Notes: generated by a model not told the origin, from the letters alone. 64,000 nt of DNA from Nilaparvata lugens (GCF_014356525.2 NC_052508.1:49393858-49457857), one strand, 5' to 3'; numbered from the stretch's first letter, positions 1-13,500 are shown. Translations and numbers: made by a program.

Positions 1-920
1 ATTTAATTTTTTGCAATACAATTTGCGATAATTTATCATAGTTCTAATTCACTAGATGAATGGCTCTACCTATTCCGTCAGGTGCCGAATCTTGCACCCT
101 GAGATAAAAATATATATTCGATACAAATAAATCTACTAAATACTAGAGATTTTAATATATATATATATTTGGATTATTAGTGGCTAATTTATCAAGCTGA
201 TCTTAGAGCACATATTTTTGATTGAATTATCCAAGTCGACAAGTCATTGCTTAGTAGTTGTAGACATTATGGAATCATATTTCCATATAGTAATTTGAGC
301 TTTGAAGTAAACAAGTACTCTCATGCAGATATGAGAAAGCCAGCATTTGATAATGAAGATTGGTTTGTTATCTATTCTCCTCTCTCATTAGACAAAGCTC
401 TCTAGATAGCTCTCTATACTTTTCTAACTCCGCACCTTTACCAAATCGTTTATAGGCTATGAAGAACTATATAAAATAAATAACTGGAATATTTAATTTG
501 AATTATGACAATTTATTATTATATCATTGAAATTATCATCTTGGTGAGTTTAATCGTATTTGAGATAGAATTCATCTTTAACAAGAATGAACTTTTAATA
601 TTATAATCAGATACATACCGGGATGACTTGAATCACAGCTATCTATTAATCCACTATAAAAGGCGGTGGAAAATGGAAATTGGCAACTACATAGTCCTAT
701 CATTTCCACATTGAAACGTAATTCTCACCATAGTAACTAAAACATGCCAACTAATGTTTGAAAACATGTTGTGGCTTGCGGAGTAGCATGTTAGTGACAG
801 CAGCAATTATTGAGTAGGCAGCTCTGACCCTCTGACGTCATTGGGGTGAGCAAAGTTGGTCAAAATAATAAAAGGGCACCGTCAAGCCTATATTAAATTG
901 CTGGCGAGATGGTTCATGTA
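1..920. other. AT-rich non-coding stretch
   Basis: No open frame, RNA gene or clear repeat can be supported here. The stretch is AT-rich with scattered stops in all frames. Confidence 0.6.
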
Positions 921-2180
921 TCATGCATCTCGCTCCGTTCTCCTATCCTCTCCGTCTTCTACTCACTCTGTCACTCTCTCTTTCTGTTTGTTTCTCTCTC
1001 GGTGTTATTCTTTATTTGCCAGCCAAGTTGGGCTATACCAAAACAGAAGGGTGTATGTTTTATGAAAGGGTCACGGGCTCACATCTCCCCAATGATGGTG
1101 AGTCATTCAGTCACTGTATCGTTTCAATTAAACTTTCTCTCCTCACTCCCTCCATTTCTCAGCACTGTCTTCTTCCATTTCCACTTCCATTTCTCATTCT
1201 GCTCCTTGTTTATTTCCAATATCTAAAAAAAACAGTCGTTAGGTCATTTCTAATTTTTGAATAATTAAGGACTGTAAGTTGATAAAATGACTGACATTCA
1301 CCACATACACAACAAAAAGACTAGAAGTCAGTATAAAAACAGCGAAAACTTCGTTTCCGGCTGCCTAAAATGCATTCGTTCATGTAAGAGGCCCTGAAAT
1401 TGATCAGTTGCGACCTGAAAACTCTGACACCAGACCTGAGCCACCCAGCTCACTTGATATTCTTTTTTTATTTATCTAATAATAACCCTGTTTCTTCATT
1501 TTCCATTGGTTCTCTTCAGGTTCTCTTCCTCTTCCTATACTTGTTGAAGGTGTTTGGTCTCTCCTTTTATTCATCTTAATTTGCTCCTGCATTTCATCTT
1601 CTCCATTTCTACAGCCTTCTTTTAATTATTTCCTTTCTCCTCTTCTCTTATGTTCAATTGGGCTCTGTTCATTTTCAATTTCCAGTTAATTGGATTTATT
1701 ATTCTATATTATTCGTTATTCATTACATTATCAGTTATTTCTCCTTCTCTCATCTTTTTCGTCTTATTTCTTCTCTCTTCATTATTTTCTCCACTCTTAC
1801 ACTCTTCGTTCTCTTCATATCCACTTCGCTTCTTTCTTCCTTCTCTTTTCTTCTCATCATCTTCTCCTTGATATTCTTCTCCTCTCTCGCTCTCTCGATT
1901 GTTGCCATACTTTTATTAGTGCTTTGTTTATGGCCTGAAGGATGGATGATTGTCGCAATGAAGATGATTTATTAATGCTGTTCTTCAACTTGACATAGTT
2001 CTGTCCTTGACTTGCATTGAAACCCTGTTGAACTTCATTGACTGAAAGCGTTCTAGTCTCACTCTTTTCCTCTCTCACTCGTTTTTTCATTTTCTCTCTC
2101 ACTAGTTCTCCGTTTCTCTCACTAGTTTTTTCTATCCCTTTCTCTCTCTTCCTGTCTTTAATTCTTTTCTCTCTGAACTA
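921..2180. repeat. Strand-asymmetric pyrimidine-rich block
   Basis: The + strand is dominated by C and T in three sub-blocks (about 921-1215, 1462-1900 and 2050-2180), made of irregular TCTC, TTCC and CTTT words rather than one tandem unit. The Ser/Leu/Phe-rich open frames in it on the + strand, and the Lys/Glu/Arg-rich frame on the opposite strand, are composition artefacts. The function of such blocks is unknown; mirror-symmetric parts could form triplex DNA. Confidence 0.6.
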
Positions 2181-3210
2181 TTTATACGTCGAACTGCGTC
2201 TGTGCCTTGTTGTTGATTGACTCTGGTTACCATGTGAAGTGGAAAACAATTTCAATTTACATAAATTTGTTATTATGATAAGTGGAAAGTATCTTCCTAT
2301 GGGTTTGTTTCAACGATAGCGTTCAGTTCAGTATGGTTTTGTGGAGAGGACATGTTTTTAAGAAATTTATTCTTAGAAAACAACTACCATGTGTATTTGG
2401 ACCCTCAATAATAGTTTCATATTGTCTTTGGTTGAAGATTGTTGTCAGCTCAGGTGTGAAATTGTTGTTTAGATTCCATCAAATGAGACAAGAACGTATA
2501 AATTCAATTGATTCATGATTTATATTTCATATTTCCTATACTGTTTTTATTATACCGTGTTTTTTTAGTGAATTGTAAATAAGACGGTAAAATTCATTCA
2601 TGAACCGGAGCTACATTTCTTTCTTCATCCAAGAAATCAGTTTACGGGAAATTGATAATCGTGACCATAATTACTCTCTTGATTTTCAACCAAATAATGT
2701 AGGTGTGACTACTTCAAGTCGTCTAATTCAAGAAGAAGATCATATTTATCTCTTCCTTCGCTTGCCTCAAGAGTCCTCCTTCTCAACTACTGTTCTATTC
2801 AAAACTGGATCACTAAGCAACAGGTCCACACTAATTATGTCACTTTTTAGGCTTGTCCAGCCAGTCCATACAGTACGGCTCCTGTATTTACATATTGAAT
2901 AACACGGCTACTGTACTAGGTTGCGTGACAGTGAGTGAGTGAGTGTATAGGATGCAGCTATTCATAGTTGGTACATTCGGGTGTGTGCGTTTGTATTCAC
3001 GCAACCTGACCGACCAGTGGGCGTTATTACAGTACAGGCAAGTTGTGCAGTGAATGAGCCAGTTATGTAACAGAATCCTCAGTGCGCCTCACTTTGAACT
3101 GTCAGCATATGTTGTGTGGGAAGCTGTGATGTTTTCTGTTAGGTTTGCTGATAGTTGCTAAAGTGAATGTGAGTATGTTTCCAGTGTTGGACCGCTGCAC
3201 CTTCGGGTTG
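2181..3210. other. Non-coding stretch with a possible MITE remnant
   Basis: A 100-codon open frame at 2600-2902 has no recognisable domain and is probably chance. Around 3077-3112 there is a weak match to the GATTCACTTCAAACTGTCAG family described at 44144. A short (GAGT)n tract lies near 2931-2945. Confidence 0.45.
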
Positions 3211-4736
3211 GCTGCTTGGCTCGGCACTTGCATGCTTTCTTCCTTCCTACACGGTTTTAGGCTTGCTCCAGTAGGCTAGTAGACTCGATTGACGACTGTA
3301 GTCACTTGTAATCATGATTTTATTGTGCTATATTGTCATCTGCTAGTAATTTGATTAGTTTTATTCATTTCCAAGTGCTTGGTAACTTGTGGATTTGATT
3401 AAGTTTCTACCCCACCTCATGTAGGCTAAAGCAGCCTGTTTTGAAGCATTTAGTCACTTTTAATCATTGCTTCATTATGTCATTGCCATCTGTGATTAAT
3501 TCAATGAGATTCATCCATTTTATGTTGTGGAAATTTCGTTGATTTGATTGAGTTTCACAGTCTTCAATTAAATGCTAAAGAAACTCCATATTTCAGCAAT
3601 GTTCATTTTATGTGGTGAAAATTTGTGGTTTTGTTTTGATTGAGTTAGACAGTCCTCAACAAAGTGCTGGAGAAAGACTAGATTTTAGTAACGTTCAACC
3701 TTTTGGACACTATTATTTCGATCCAGCGTACTTTCAAGTGGTAAGAAATTTTCCAGAAATGTGTAAAGGATTCTCCTACAATTCTTAATTTTGTGGCTTA
3801 ATCTCATATTGGTTATAAGGAATCCAAATCATGATATTACAATTATTGTAAATGTTCAGATAGAATTGGTCTGAGGAGCACCCGCCTGAAGTAGGAATAT
3901 ATTTTAATCCACTTATTGATATCTACATAATTTATGCTTGCTTTTTGTTTGAGCAAATAAGCGAAATACTTAATTCATAAAACAAACGTATTTTCTGATC
4001 TAGGATTACAATTGATCTCGCTCTTGCAACTCACCCGAACGTTATTACAAATTATTAGTCATTTATAATACGTTAGTTGAAATTCATTGCTTGATAGCAC
4101 ATCATGATAATTGAATTGAAATAATGAAGTACATTGACAAATCCTGGAAATCCCTTGTTTTCAGTTGTGAATAGGAATGCTTGAGGCGTAGGAGTTGATA
4201 CTAAAAGGGATTCAAGTGTTGGTTATCCGTGGGTCTCTCAATTTCCTCTCCTTGAAATCGAGCCTCGCAATGAAGGTCCAGTCTCTCATGTCTTCTCTTC
4301 AGTTCCACCTCTCTCCTCTTTACTCTTCTGTTTCTCCTCCTCCCTCATATGCTTCTCTCGTTCCGGTGTCCATCTCCTTGGCTACAGTTGTTTCTCGGAC
4401 AATGGACATCGTTCAACACAAAAGGGTCTTCGTTAGGGTAATCTAATGGATTTACTTTTAAAATCCATCGAAGGGTCCAAGGGAAGCGACACCCTTCAGG
4501 GATTGAACAATGGGCAGGAGAGTGATATTCGAGAAGTATCCCCCCCACCACTTGCTAAATAGTTACCAGAAGACAAAGTGTTAATGGCCGCCTCCCTGAA
4601 TGGGGATGATACTTCATGGTAGTCCTATGGTCATTGTGCTGCTTTGTTTACGTGGCCTTAATTAGGCCTTAACATATTGTCTCCATTAATCATGTTATAC
4701 TTACAACAATGAGGGAGGCCTGCAATCTTCAGGTGG
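3211..4736. repeat. Large tandem duplication, copy 1 (about 1.53 kb)
   Basis: This unit is repeated immediately downstream. By eye the copies are identical except for an A-run of 4 here (3618-3621) against 5 in copy 2 (5144-5148). Short similar words, CTTCGGGTTGG before copy 1 and CTTCAGGTGGG at the end of each unit, flank the junctions. The unit contains no recognised gene; the short frames found in both copies start at non-ATG codons and are Ser/Leu-rich. It is either a very recent tandem duplication or an assembly duplication of two haplotypes. Confidence 0.93.
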
Positions 4737-6264
4737 GCTGCTTGGCTCGGCACTTGCATGCTTTCTTCCTTCCTACACGGTTTTAGGCTTGCTCCAGTAG
4801 GCTAGTAGACTCGATTGACGACTGTAGTCACTTGTAATCATGATTTTATTGTGCTATATTGTCATCTGCTAGTAATTTGATTAGTTTTATTCATTTCCAA
4901 GTGCTTGGTAACTTGTGGATTTGATTAAGTTTCTACCCCACCTCATGTAGGCTAAAGCAGCCTGTTTTGAAGCATTTAGTCACTTTTAATCATTGCTTCA
5001 TTATGTCATTGCCATCTGTGATTAATTCAATGAGATTCATCCATTTTATGTTGTGGAAATTTCGTTGATTTGATTGAGTTTCACAGTCTTCAATTAAATG
5101 CTAAAGAAACTCCATATTTCAGCAATGTTCATTTTATGTGGTGAAAAATTTGTGGTTTTGTTTTGATTGAGTTAGACAGTCCTCAACAAAGTGCTGGAGA
5201 AAGACTAGATTTTAGTAACGTTCAACCTTTTGGACACTATTATTTCGATCCAGCGTACTTTCAAGTGGTAAGAAATTTTCCAGAAATGTGTAAAGGATTC
5301 TCCTACAATTCTTAATTTTGTGGCTTAATCTCATATTGGTTATAAGGAATCCAAATCATGATATTACAATTATTGTAAATGTTCAGATAGAATTGGTCTG
5401 AGGAGCACCCGCCTGAAGTAGGAATATATTTTAATCCACTTATTGATATCTACATAATTTATGCTTGCTTTTTGTTTGAGCAAATAAGCGAAATACTTAA
5501 TTCATAAAACAAACGTATTTTCTGATCTAGGATTACAATTGATCTCGCTCTTGCAACTCACCCGAACGTTATTACAAATTATTAGTCATTTATAATACGT
5601 TAGTTGAAATTCATTGCTTGATAGCACATCATGATAATTGAATTGAAATAATGAAGTACATTGACAAATCCTGGAAATCCCTTGTTTTCAGTTGTGAATA
5701 GGAATGCTTGAGGCGTAGGAGTTGATACTAAAAGGGATTCAAGTGTTGGTTATCCGTGGGTCTCTCAATTTCCTCTCCTTGAAATCGAGCCTCGCAATGA
5801 AGGTCCAGTCTCTCATGTCTTCTCTTCAGTTCCACCTCTCTCCTCTTTACTCTTCTGTTTCTCCTCCTCCCTCATATGCTTCTCTCGTTCCGGTGTCCAT
5901 CTCCTTGGCTACAGTTGTTTCTCGGACAATGGACATCGTTCAACACAAAAGGGTCTTCGTTAGGGTAATCTAATGGATTTACTTTTAAAATCCATCGAAG
6001 GGTCCAAGGGAAGCGACACCCTTCAGGGATTGAACAATGGGCAGGAGAGTGATATTCGAGAAGTATCCCCCCCACCACTTGCTAAATAGTTACCAGAAGA
6101 CAAAGTGTTAATGGCCGCCTCCCTGAATGGGGATGATACTTCATGGTAGTCCTATGGTCATTGTGCTGCTTTGTTTACGTGGCCTTAATTAGGCCTTAAC
6201 ATATTGTCTCCATTAATCATGTTATACTTACAACAATGAGGGAGGCCTGCAATCTTCAGGTGGG
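4737..6264. repeat. Large tandem duplication, copy 2 (about 1.53 kb)
   Basis: This is the direct continuation of copy 1, offset by 1526 bases before and 1527 bases after the single A-run difference. Its right end shares AGGTGGG with the right end of copy 1, then the sequence diverges into single-copy DNA starting TCTTCG. No gene is recognised inside. Confidence 0.93.
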
Positions 6265-7289
6265 TCTTCGTTGTTTGCTTGTCTTGTTGACTAATCTCAT
6301 ATTTTTACAAAATACTTTGTTTTATGTGACTTCTTGATGCTGATCCAACCTGATTAAGAGACTTTGTAGAGTGATATGTCATAGTCTTTCCTTTGTTGGC
6401 TTTGTTGTAAAATATGTATATCATCCACCTTATTAATGATTTCTCCCACATTTTCGTCACGGTGCTGTTGCTGGTTATGAAGCTTACCCACTTAATTAAA
6501 TCAATTTATTAAAGCAACAGTGTCTGCACTCTTCACGTTATAAAATATGTAGCTTTTTACAATAATTAGTGATAAAACCTTTCAAATTTGCTTCAAGAGA
6601 GGCAAGAGATTTTCCATGTCTTCTCATATGTCATCCACTAATTTCATTCATTAATATAATTCATTGTTGGCTACTTTTCCATAGACTTCATTTCAATTCA
6701 AATTTATTTCCCAAATAACATAATACAGGATTATGTAACATAATAATTATACAACATAGTTTGGAATCATCCTATACTCTACTATCAATTTGTGTGAAGG
6801 CGGGAGTTCCGCGTTATCACATAAGCATAATCTGCTCTTATAAGTTAATAATAGATATCTTTGTTATCAGATCATTACAAACGAAAAGATTGGAAATCAA
6901 TCTTTGTTTTCAACCAATATAAAACTTGAAATATCTCAGTTAAATAGCTTTAAGCGTATGAGAAAGCGAAGTCTTGACTAGTTTCAAGGTTGACTCTACT
7001 TGTCAAGGCTACAATCAGCTATGAAACAGAGATCATAAATTATATTTTCTAAATTTATTTCATCTGTCCAATTTAATATTTGGCGCCGACATTTGGATGC
7101 AGACGAGTGGAGAATTGACATTGGCGTTGATGCCAAATCAACATTCAATGCCAACAGTTGTCGGCGAAATTTACGTGAGAAGAACATTGATGAAAGATTG
7201 GCAGACGGCTTGAAGTTTGCATCGAGTGTGGGAGGTGTTGTGTACTGGTGTATTACATCGACTTGTTGATGTGGGCGTTGAAGATGTTT
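6265..7289. other. AT-rich stretch with an imperfect fold-back
   Basis: Most of this stretch shows nothing recognisable. Around 7078-7172 an imperfect inverted repeat pairs GGCGCCGACA with TGTCGGCG, which may be a degraded short palindromic element. The open frame over it is not recognised. Confidence 0.4.
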
Positions 7290-8290
7290 TCAGCAAAAAG
7301 TGATAAGACTGACGAGAAGAAGAGGTGGGGAAGAAGAGAAGAAGAAATTAGAAAGAGAAATGAATAGAAGAGAAAGGAAATTGAGAGAAGGAGAGAGGAG
7401 GTGGAAGGGAAGAAGAAAGATGTTGAAGAAGTGGGAAGAAGAAGATGGCACTGTGTTATGAACTTGGGGGAAAATTTTGAACAAGAAGATCAATGCGAAA
7501 AATGAGAAGAATGGGTACTAGAAGAGGTAGAGAAACGTAGAAGATAGAAATCCAATGAGAGGATAAGAGAAGGCGAAAGAGAAAATAAGAGAAAAAGCGA
7601 GAATGAGAAGATTGGAGTGCTTCTGTGTTATGCACTTGTTGAAGTTGGAGTGGATAGAAGATGTTGAAGTAGACCAAGGCGTAGAATAAGTATGAGAAGA
7701 AGGAGACTTAAAAAAAGAAACGGAAATTGAGAGAGAAGAAAAGAGATGGTAGAAGAGAAAAATTATAGTGGAAATGAAGAAAAGTAGAACAAGGAGAAAA
7801 TTAAGTGAAAATAAGAATAATTGTGAAGAAGAGGGGAAAATAAATATTATAGAGGAGATTAGAGGATGAAATGGTTGAAGAAGAAGAAAGAAGAAGACGA
7901 GAAATAAACAAAAGGATTAAATGTTCAAATCAAAAGAGAGGTGAGAAAATAAAGCAGGAAAGGGAAGGAGAGGAAGTAAGTGAAGTGAGAGGAAAGTTCT
8001 AATAAGAATCACTAAAAATATTAGAAAACCCTGTAAGAGCTATTAAAGTGATTCATGAAAAGAGCAGATTGAATAATAAACAAAAATGACAGGCGAAGAA
8101 GAGTCGCTGATGAAGAAGACGGAGGAGTACGTATAGAAGTGGAAAAAAGAATAACTATTCGTAGAGGAGAAGATGTATTGGCAGAGTAAGAATGAAGGAA
8201 TGATAGGGACGAGGTGGGGGTGAAGAAGTTGAATAAGAAAGAGAAAGAAGAGGTGTAGAAAAGAAATGAGAGATGATCAAAGTACAAAGC
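7290..8290. repeat. Strand-asymmetric purine-rich block
   Basis: About 1 kb in which the + strand is almost entirely A and G (GAAGAAG, GGAAGAG and similar words). It is followed after some 170 bases by a pyrimidine-rich block at 8460, so the bias switches strand. The Ser/Phe/Leu-rich open frames on the minus strand are shadows of this composition. Confidence 0.75.
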
Positions 8291-8459
8291 ATGAATGATA
8301 TCTGTTCCCCTAGGTCATATGGTGACGTAAAAAGGTTAAAAAATAACTAGTAAGCCACAGACAGACCCCTTCATTGATTTCTATATTTACTTGAAACCGG
8401 GTGGGTATTTAGATTTTTTGAATGAGAACAGATGCTCTTGCGTTCATGTAGACACAAAT

Positions 8460-8663
8460 AAGCTTGCTCCCTCTTCACGTCATACCATAATTTCAGTTTT
8501 TGCTTTTGTCTTATTCCCATTCTCTACTTATTCTTTTTTTTCATGATCGTCCTTCTTATCCTCTTTTCATCCCCTCTCTTAATACCGAATACATTACTTA
8601 TTCATTTTTATTTTTCTTCTTCCTCTTCTTCTTCTTCTTTTTCTTCTTCTTCTTCTTCTTCTT

Positions 8664-8694
<31 letters not shown>

Positions 8695-8830
8695 TACTTC
8701 TTGTTCTCCTCCTCTCCTTATTCAGTACTTCTTGTTTCCTCTACTTACACATTACTCAGTTCTCTCCACAATTTACAATCTCTGTTCTCTATCTACTGCC
8801 ATCTCCATCCTCCCTACCGCTCTTCTAGAA
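8460..8830. repeat. Pyrimidine-rich block with a (TTC)n core
   Basis: A pyrimidine-rich tract on the + strand has a nearly uninterrupted (TTC)n microsatellite at about 8614-8693. The two overlapping frames through it encode phenylalanine or serine runs and are not genes. Long TTC/GAA tracts of this kind are known to adopt triplex structures. Confidence 0.85.
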
Positions 8831-9977
8831 AGAATTTCAAAATGTTCCGGAAATGTTTTTCCCCATTACTGTAGAGCATATTGTCGGCCAGCAACGATAA
8901 GCTCCACTAAATCTGTGTTTGTGTCAGTCGTTCAAATTATTTATATCCGTATCCGCCTTTTTAAATTATTTATTATATCTGTACTGCGCATGCGTGAGAT
9001 CTGCTTGAAATTCTATCTTGTCGTGGATTCTCTGACGTAATGTACTCACCATTATGTTGTAGAACTTACAGAATTATTTTAGTTTTTAACGTCTTCGAGA
9101 AACGCTTCTCATGTCCGGTACTTCCGTATTTCATCACTTCAGATCACACTATTTAGTTATAGTTATTCTGTAAGATTGTTTCCGCAAAATTATTCTATGA
9201 TAATCTTGAACTAGTCTACAAAAATATTGAAAAACAATGACGAATAATCATAGTAATTAATAATTATTATTATCATAATTTCCTTATCTACCTACCACAA
9301 AAGTTCAAAAGTTTCATTATCCTATTAGGACCCTCTCATACTTACATGTCTAGTACCTCGAAATGGGCTCTCACTCATTGACATTGTATTTTACAATAAA
9401 AGCTTTATACAGTTATACAGTCCAAGTTCATAAGATAAGTTCTAAGTGCCGAAATTGTATTTTTTTCTTTTTGCAATAGTGATAGCATAATGTTTTGTTT
9501 CTTTGCCAATTAAGATTAAGTAGTATTCAGTACTCGAATAGAGCCGTTCTTGGTTCAATTCCGTCCAATCACACTTTATTCATTTATTTACATTACAATA
9601 TGAGAGCACCAGGAAGAAATACTTCTCATAATAGCCTTCTTGATACAACTAAAAATGACAATTCCAATATATTAATAGTATAATATAATAATAATAATAA
9701 TAATAAGAAGCCTAATCTAATATAGAAAATTCACTAAATTGAAGAAATATAGAAAGTACAACAATTTTTAAACTAAAATTAAAGATGAAAAAGAGGAATA
9801 TGATGATGATGATGATGATAATTAAAAAAATTGATAAAAAAATGAACAAGATCATGATGTCGATAATCAATGTTACGTTATAAATGAAACAAAAGTTTTA
9901 CGAGATCTACATCTCAAATTAAAAATTACAAAACAAAATACAACCTAATACCAGAGACAAATTTAACCTAAAATTTT
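8831..9977. other. Non-coding stretch with two short microsatellites
   Basis: It contains (TAA)n at about 9681-9707 and (ATG)n at about 9800-9820. A word resembling a tRNA B box (GGTTCAATTCC, near 9550) occurs without a matching A box or cloverleaf. No gene is seen. Confidence 0.6.
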
Positions 9978-10106
9978 ACTTTCCTTGCCCTATTACTCTA
10001 GGTAAGGAGAGTATTGCTTTCCGAAAAAAATTAAGGTACCCCAATTTCTAAATTTCAAGTTTCAAGGTCCACTGAGTCCAAAAAAGTGGTTTTTGGGCAT
10101 TGGTCG

Positions 10107-10141
<35 letters not shown>

Positions 10142-10599
10142 TCCCAATCAACGGAATGACTTGAAATTTGGAACTTAAGGTCCTTACACTATAAGGATCC
10201 GACACGAACAATAAATTTCGATCAAATGCAATTCAAGATGGCGGCTAAAATGGCGAAAATGTTGTCAAAAACAAGGTTTTTCGCGATTTTCTCGAAAATG
10301 GCTCCAACGATTTTAATTCATACCTGAAATAGTCATTGATAAGCTATATCAATGAGAAGCTATTGAGCATGAAAATCTCTTCAATTTATGTCCAGTAACA
10401 TTTTCACCTAAAATTGAAAATAAGCTTGAAATTTGAGAAAATGTGATTATTCAATTGCAAACTGTTGGCAACTGTTTATTCTCGTGTGTATCCAGCGTTA
10501 TTGTCCTGTCACCAGCTGGCTCAGATCTTTGAATAGTAGACTTGAGATGCGCGGGAACACTAGCGTCAGGTGATCAATTTTCATAACGGCAAGGAAAGT
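9978..10599. mobile_element. Non-autonomous TIR element, about 0.62 kb
   Basis: The ends carry a 12-base inverted repeat, ACTTTCCTTGCC at 9978-9989 and GGCAAGGAAAGT at 10588-10599. Inside are a (GT)15 microsatellite at 10111-10140 and, about 28 bases later, a GAAATTTGG motif. It resembles a repeat I recall as abundant in planthoppers, whose right end also reads GTGTGAGTGCGCCACACC. It has no coding capacity. Superfamily is not assigned because no clear target duplication is seen. Confidence 0.6.
10111..10140. repeat. (GT)15 microsatellite
   Basis: An uninterrupted GT dinucleotide tract, lying inside the TIR element at 9978-10599. Confidence 0.97.
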
Positions 10600-13500
10600 T
10601 GTGTGAGTGCGCCACACCAGATTTTTGATCTAGGTATCATTATTTTTACGGTATTTTTACACTATTCTGAATTCTGGTACTTCTCCAATTCACAACTTCT
10701 GAAATCATTAATGAATGAAGGAATGACATCCGCCTCTCCAGGAAGGTATCAAATTCCATTTAGTATTGGATCATGAAAAGTTTGTTTCGCATGAAACGAG
10801 AGGAAACTGTGAGAGACAGAAGGAAAGAAGCAATAAGTGGAAAGGGAAAGTGGCAACAGGGAAATGGTAAGTGATTGAGGCAAGACAAGAAATGCAGTGT
10901 ACTGTACAACGTAAATGAGGAGGAATAAATAAAACCTAGAAGTATTGGTAGAAAAGATGGAAGAAGTTGGGAATCGGTTTGTGATAAGTTGCAAGAGATG
11001 GTTCGGAAGCCACATGGAGATGGAGATCTCTATCTCATCATCATCATTTCCAACCTAAAAATCTACAATTCCAACAATTTTCAACCTCAGAAGTATAGGA
11101 ATAATGTGAGTTTCATTATCAGGCAAAATTAGGGAAGGTAATAAAACGATAGCATGATTAAAATAATAATTATTGCATTCTAAAACTCTTGAACTTCAAT
11201 CTTAGAAAGACGCAAAATACATTGATCGAGATGATGCCTAAAAGGCAAGGTTGTGGCATATTGAACGCAATGTGGCAGAAGGTAGTCGTCAATATAATCA
11301 AGTAATCAACATTGAATAGCCGAGTGGAAGATGAAAAGCCCTTTCGCCACGTCCCCCCTTCCTCTTAAAACCCCCGCCTACAACCAAAACTCGATTCATA
11401 ACCACAGCGCGACCTTTGACCTTTGAAACAAGCTCACCCATTCATGACCCGGCCCTGGACTCCAGCCCTGGATTTTCATTTATTTCGAGAACAAATTCAC
11501 CTTGCAAGGTAAGCCCGCCTCTCAATCAAAAGCTGCTTGCGTTTTGCAATGAACGAGATTGCTGTCTCTAGAATATCATTCTGCTTGGAATATCAAATGA
11601 AACTGTATTCATTAGTGTAATACTTCCCTTGTTCATTCATCTATTAATATTCCATCTCTATCAATTTATTCCATACTACTCAAGTAATTTATTACTACCA
11701 CTGAATTTATTAGTCAATAAATATATGGATTTTATTATATTCTTTATTGATTGATTCATAAAATAAAGTTCATCATCAAAATGATAGAGAGAGGAAAAAA
11801 TGAGGTAATATTGAATCACATGTACCATTTGATTTCCATTGATGACACGACTGGTTTCAGGTATCCATCCCATTAACACGTATCAATAAATAAATAAATA
11901 TTCGGATAGATATTCGAAACCGGTCATCAAAGAAAATAGAGGGGATTAGTGATTCTTCATTATAAGAGTTTCTAATAGCCCTGTAAAAAATTAATATATT
12001 TTTTATTTATTAAGTTCATCCATTTAACTACCAATAAATCAATTTACCAATACAAATTTGAATTAATTAATAAATATTAAATTAATAAATTAAGTTTTTT
12101 GAACAATTAATTTATACTCTATAAATCAACTACGGTACTAATACTGCATCATCAAATACTGTATCTGTGAACGGTGATGAAAGCTTTCAGTTACATCTTA
12201 TAGTATTCTACTCACTTGAATTAACATTTTGTCATCGTCAAATATATGACGTATTAAAAATGTCGCATTCATCACAGGTTATTACTTTTCCTTTTTTGGC
12301 AGAGGAAAGTATTTCATTTGAGACTCCTCAAGTTATAATCTATTTTTCCAAGATGAATATCATATTACAGTAGAAGTCTTGTACTCGTATTTGTATGATA
12401 TCTGTCAAGCATTCTAATTCTCAGTTATTACTATTTCAATTTGAACACTATCTATTTGTTATTAGATGCATCTTCACCAAAATACACACATTAAATTAAT
12501 CACTATTTGTTTTACTCACTAAACATTTCTCTTCATGTATCAACTGAGAATAGCCTTAGCCTATAAGTATATTATACTGCCATATAGATTAGTTTTTAGT
12601 TATTCTATTGTATTAGCTATACTTCGTTAGAAGTGAAATATTACAAATATTGAAAGTGTAAAAATGAGGTCAGGAAAGCAACAAACTCATCAACTCCCAA
12701 CACTTCTAACGTCTCCATTTCCTGATGTTGAAGTAAAACTGGAGAAATATGATAGCGCTTCTTGTGACGTGCTAAAACAATTAATAATAATGCCACCTCC
12801 CTTCATGCTTCTTGGTCGCAAGTGCCAACAGCCGACTGCCATTCGTCATTCTATTTATGGCATTGCTCACTCTACTCTCACTACCGTGCCAGTGCCACAA
12901 TACATCTTCCGACGGATGTGCCAATCAAAGCTCGCACATTCCTTCCCACCCTTTATATAATGATAGGGACTCGTCACAACAATTACAATAATATTGACTC
13001 GTCCTGTTGAATTGGGGTTTCCCTTAAGATTCGATTTCAATTATTATTAAAAGTGTGCAATTTATTGTCATTGTTATTTGTCGAGTCAATTGTTTTGGGT
13101 TTTGTTTTTTTAAGGATTATGCCCACGGATACTCTCTAGTTGTTCTTGGGTAATGCGTTGAGATGATGAAATGATGAACAAGCATGCGCTTATGATGATT
13201 GAATATGATATTATGTATGATAGATTATGTATTATTTGAAACCACGACTTTGCATATATATGCAGAGCTGGTGATCAAATATACAGCTTTTACGGCTACA
13301 GTTCTTGATAAAATATCGATGGATTATGAGTCCTCAATTGAATTAGTTGCAAAATTTCTCTCAAATCATGCTTTAAACATTCGATACTGCAGAAAGTGAG
13401 CAAAAAATATAAAACATACACAAAACAAGAATTCCAACTCAGTATTCAAAAAATATTCCTGTAAAGGATTCCAATGAAGAATAGGAAAGGAAAAATTACT

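Noticed and set aside
4195..4446. 83-codon frame found twice (also at 5722-5973)
   Set aside because: Its duplication is explained by the 1.5 kb tandem repeat. The start is TTG, and the product is Ser/Leu-rich without a domain.
8500..9040. Open frames with long Phe or Ser runs
   Set aside because: Two frames of the same (TTC)n microsatellite; no flanking domain.
9530..9580. tRNA B-box-like GGTTCAATTCC, possible SINE
   Set aside because: No A box at the right distance and no clear SINE body or tail; one chance match is likely.
9990..10015. Acceptor/donor-like TATTACTCTAGGTAAGG, a possible fourth recursive site
   Set aside because: It lies inside the terminal part of a repeat, where TTCCTTGCC/GGTAAGG form part of the inverted end. 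The tract is weak, there is no second donor, and the donor is GTAAGG.
12664..12960. 98-codon + strand open frame followed by TTTATATAA
   Set aside because: No recognisable domain, no splice or start context, and the TATA-like word lies at its end. Not enough to call a gene or promoter.
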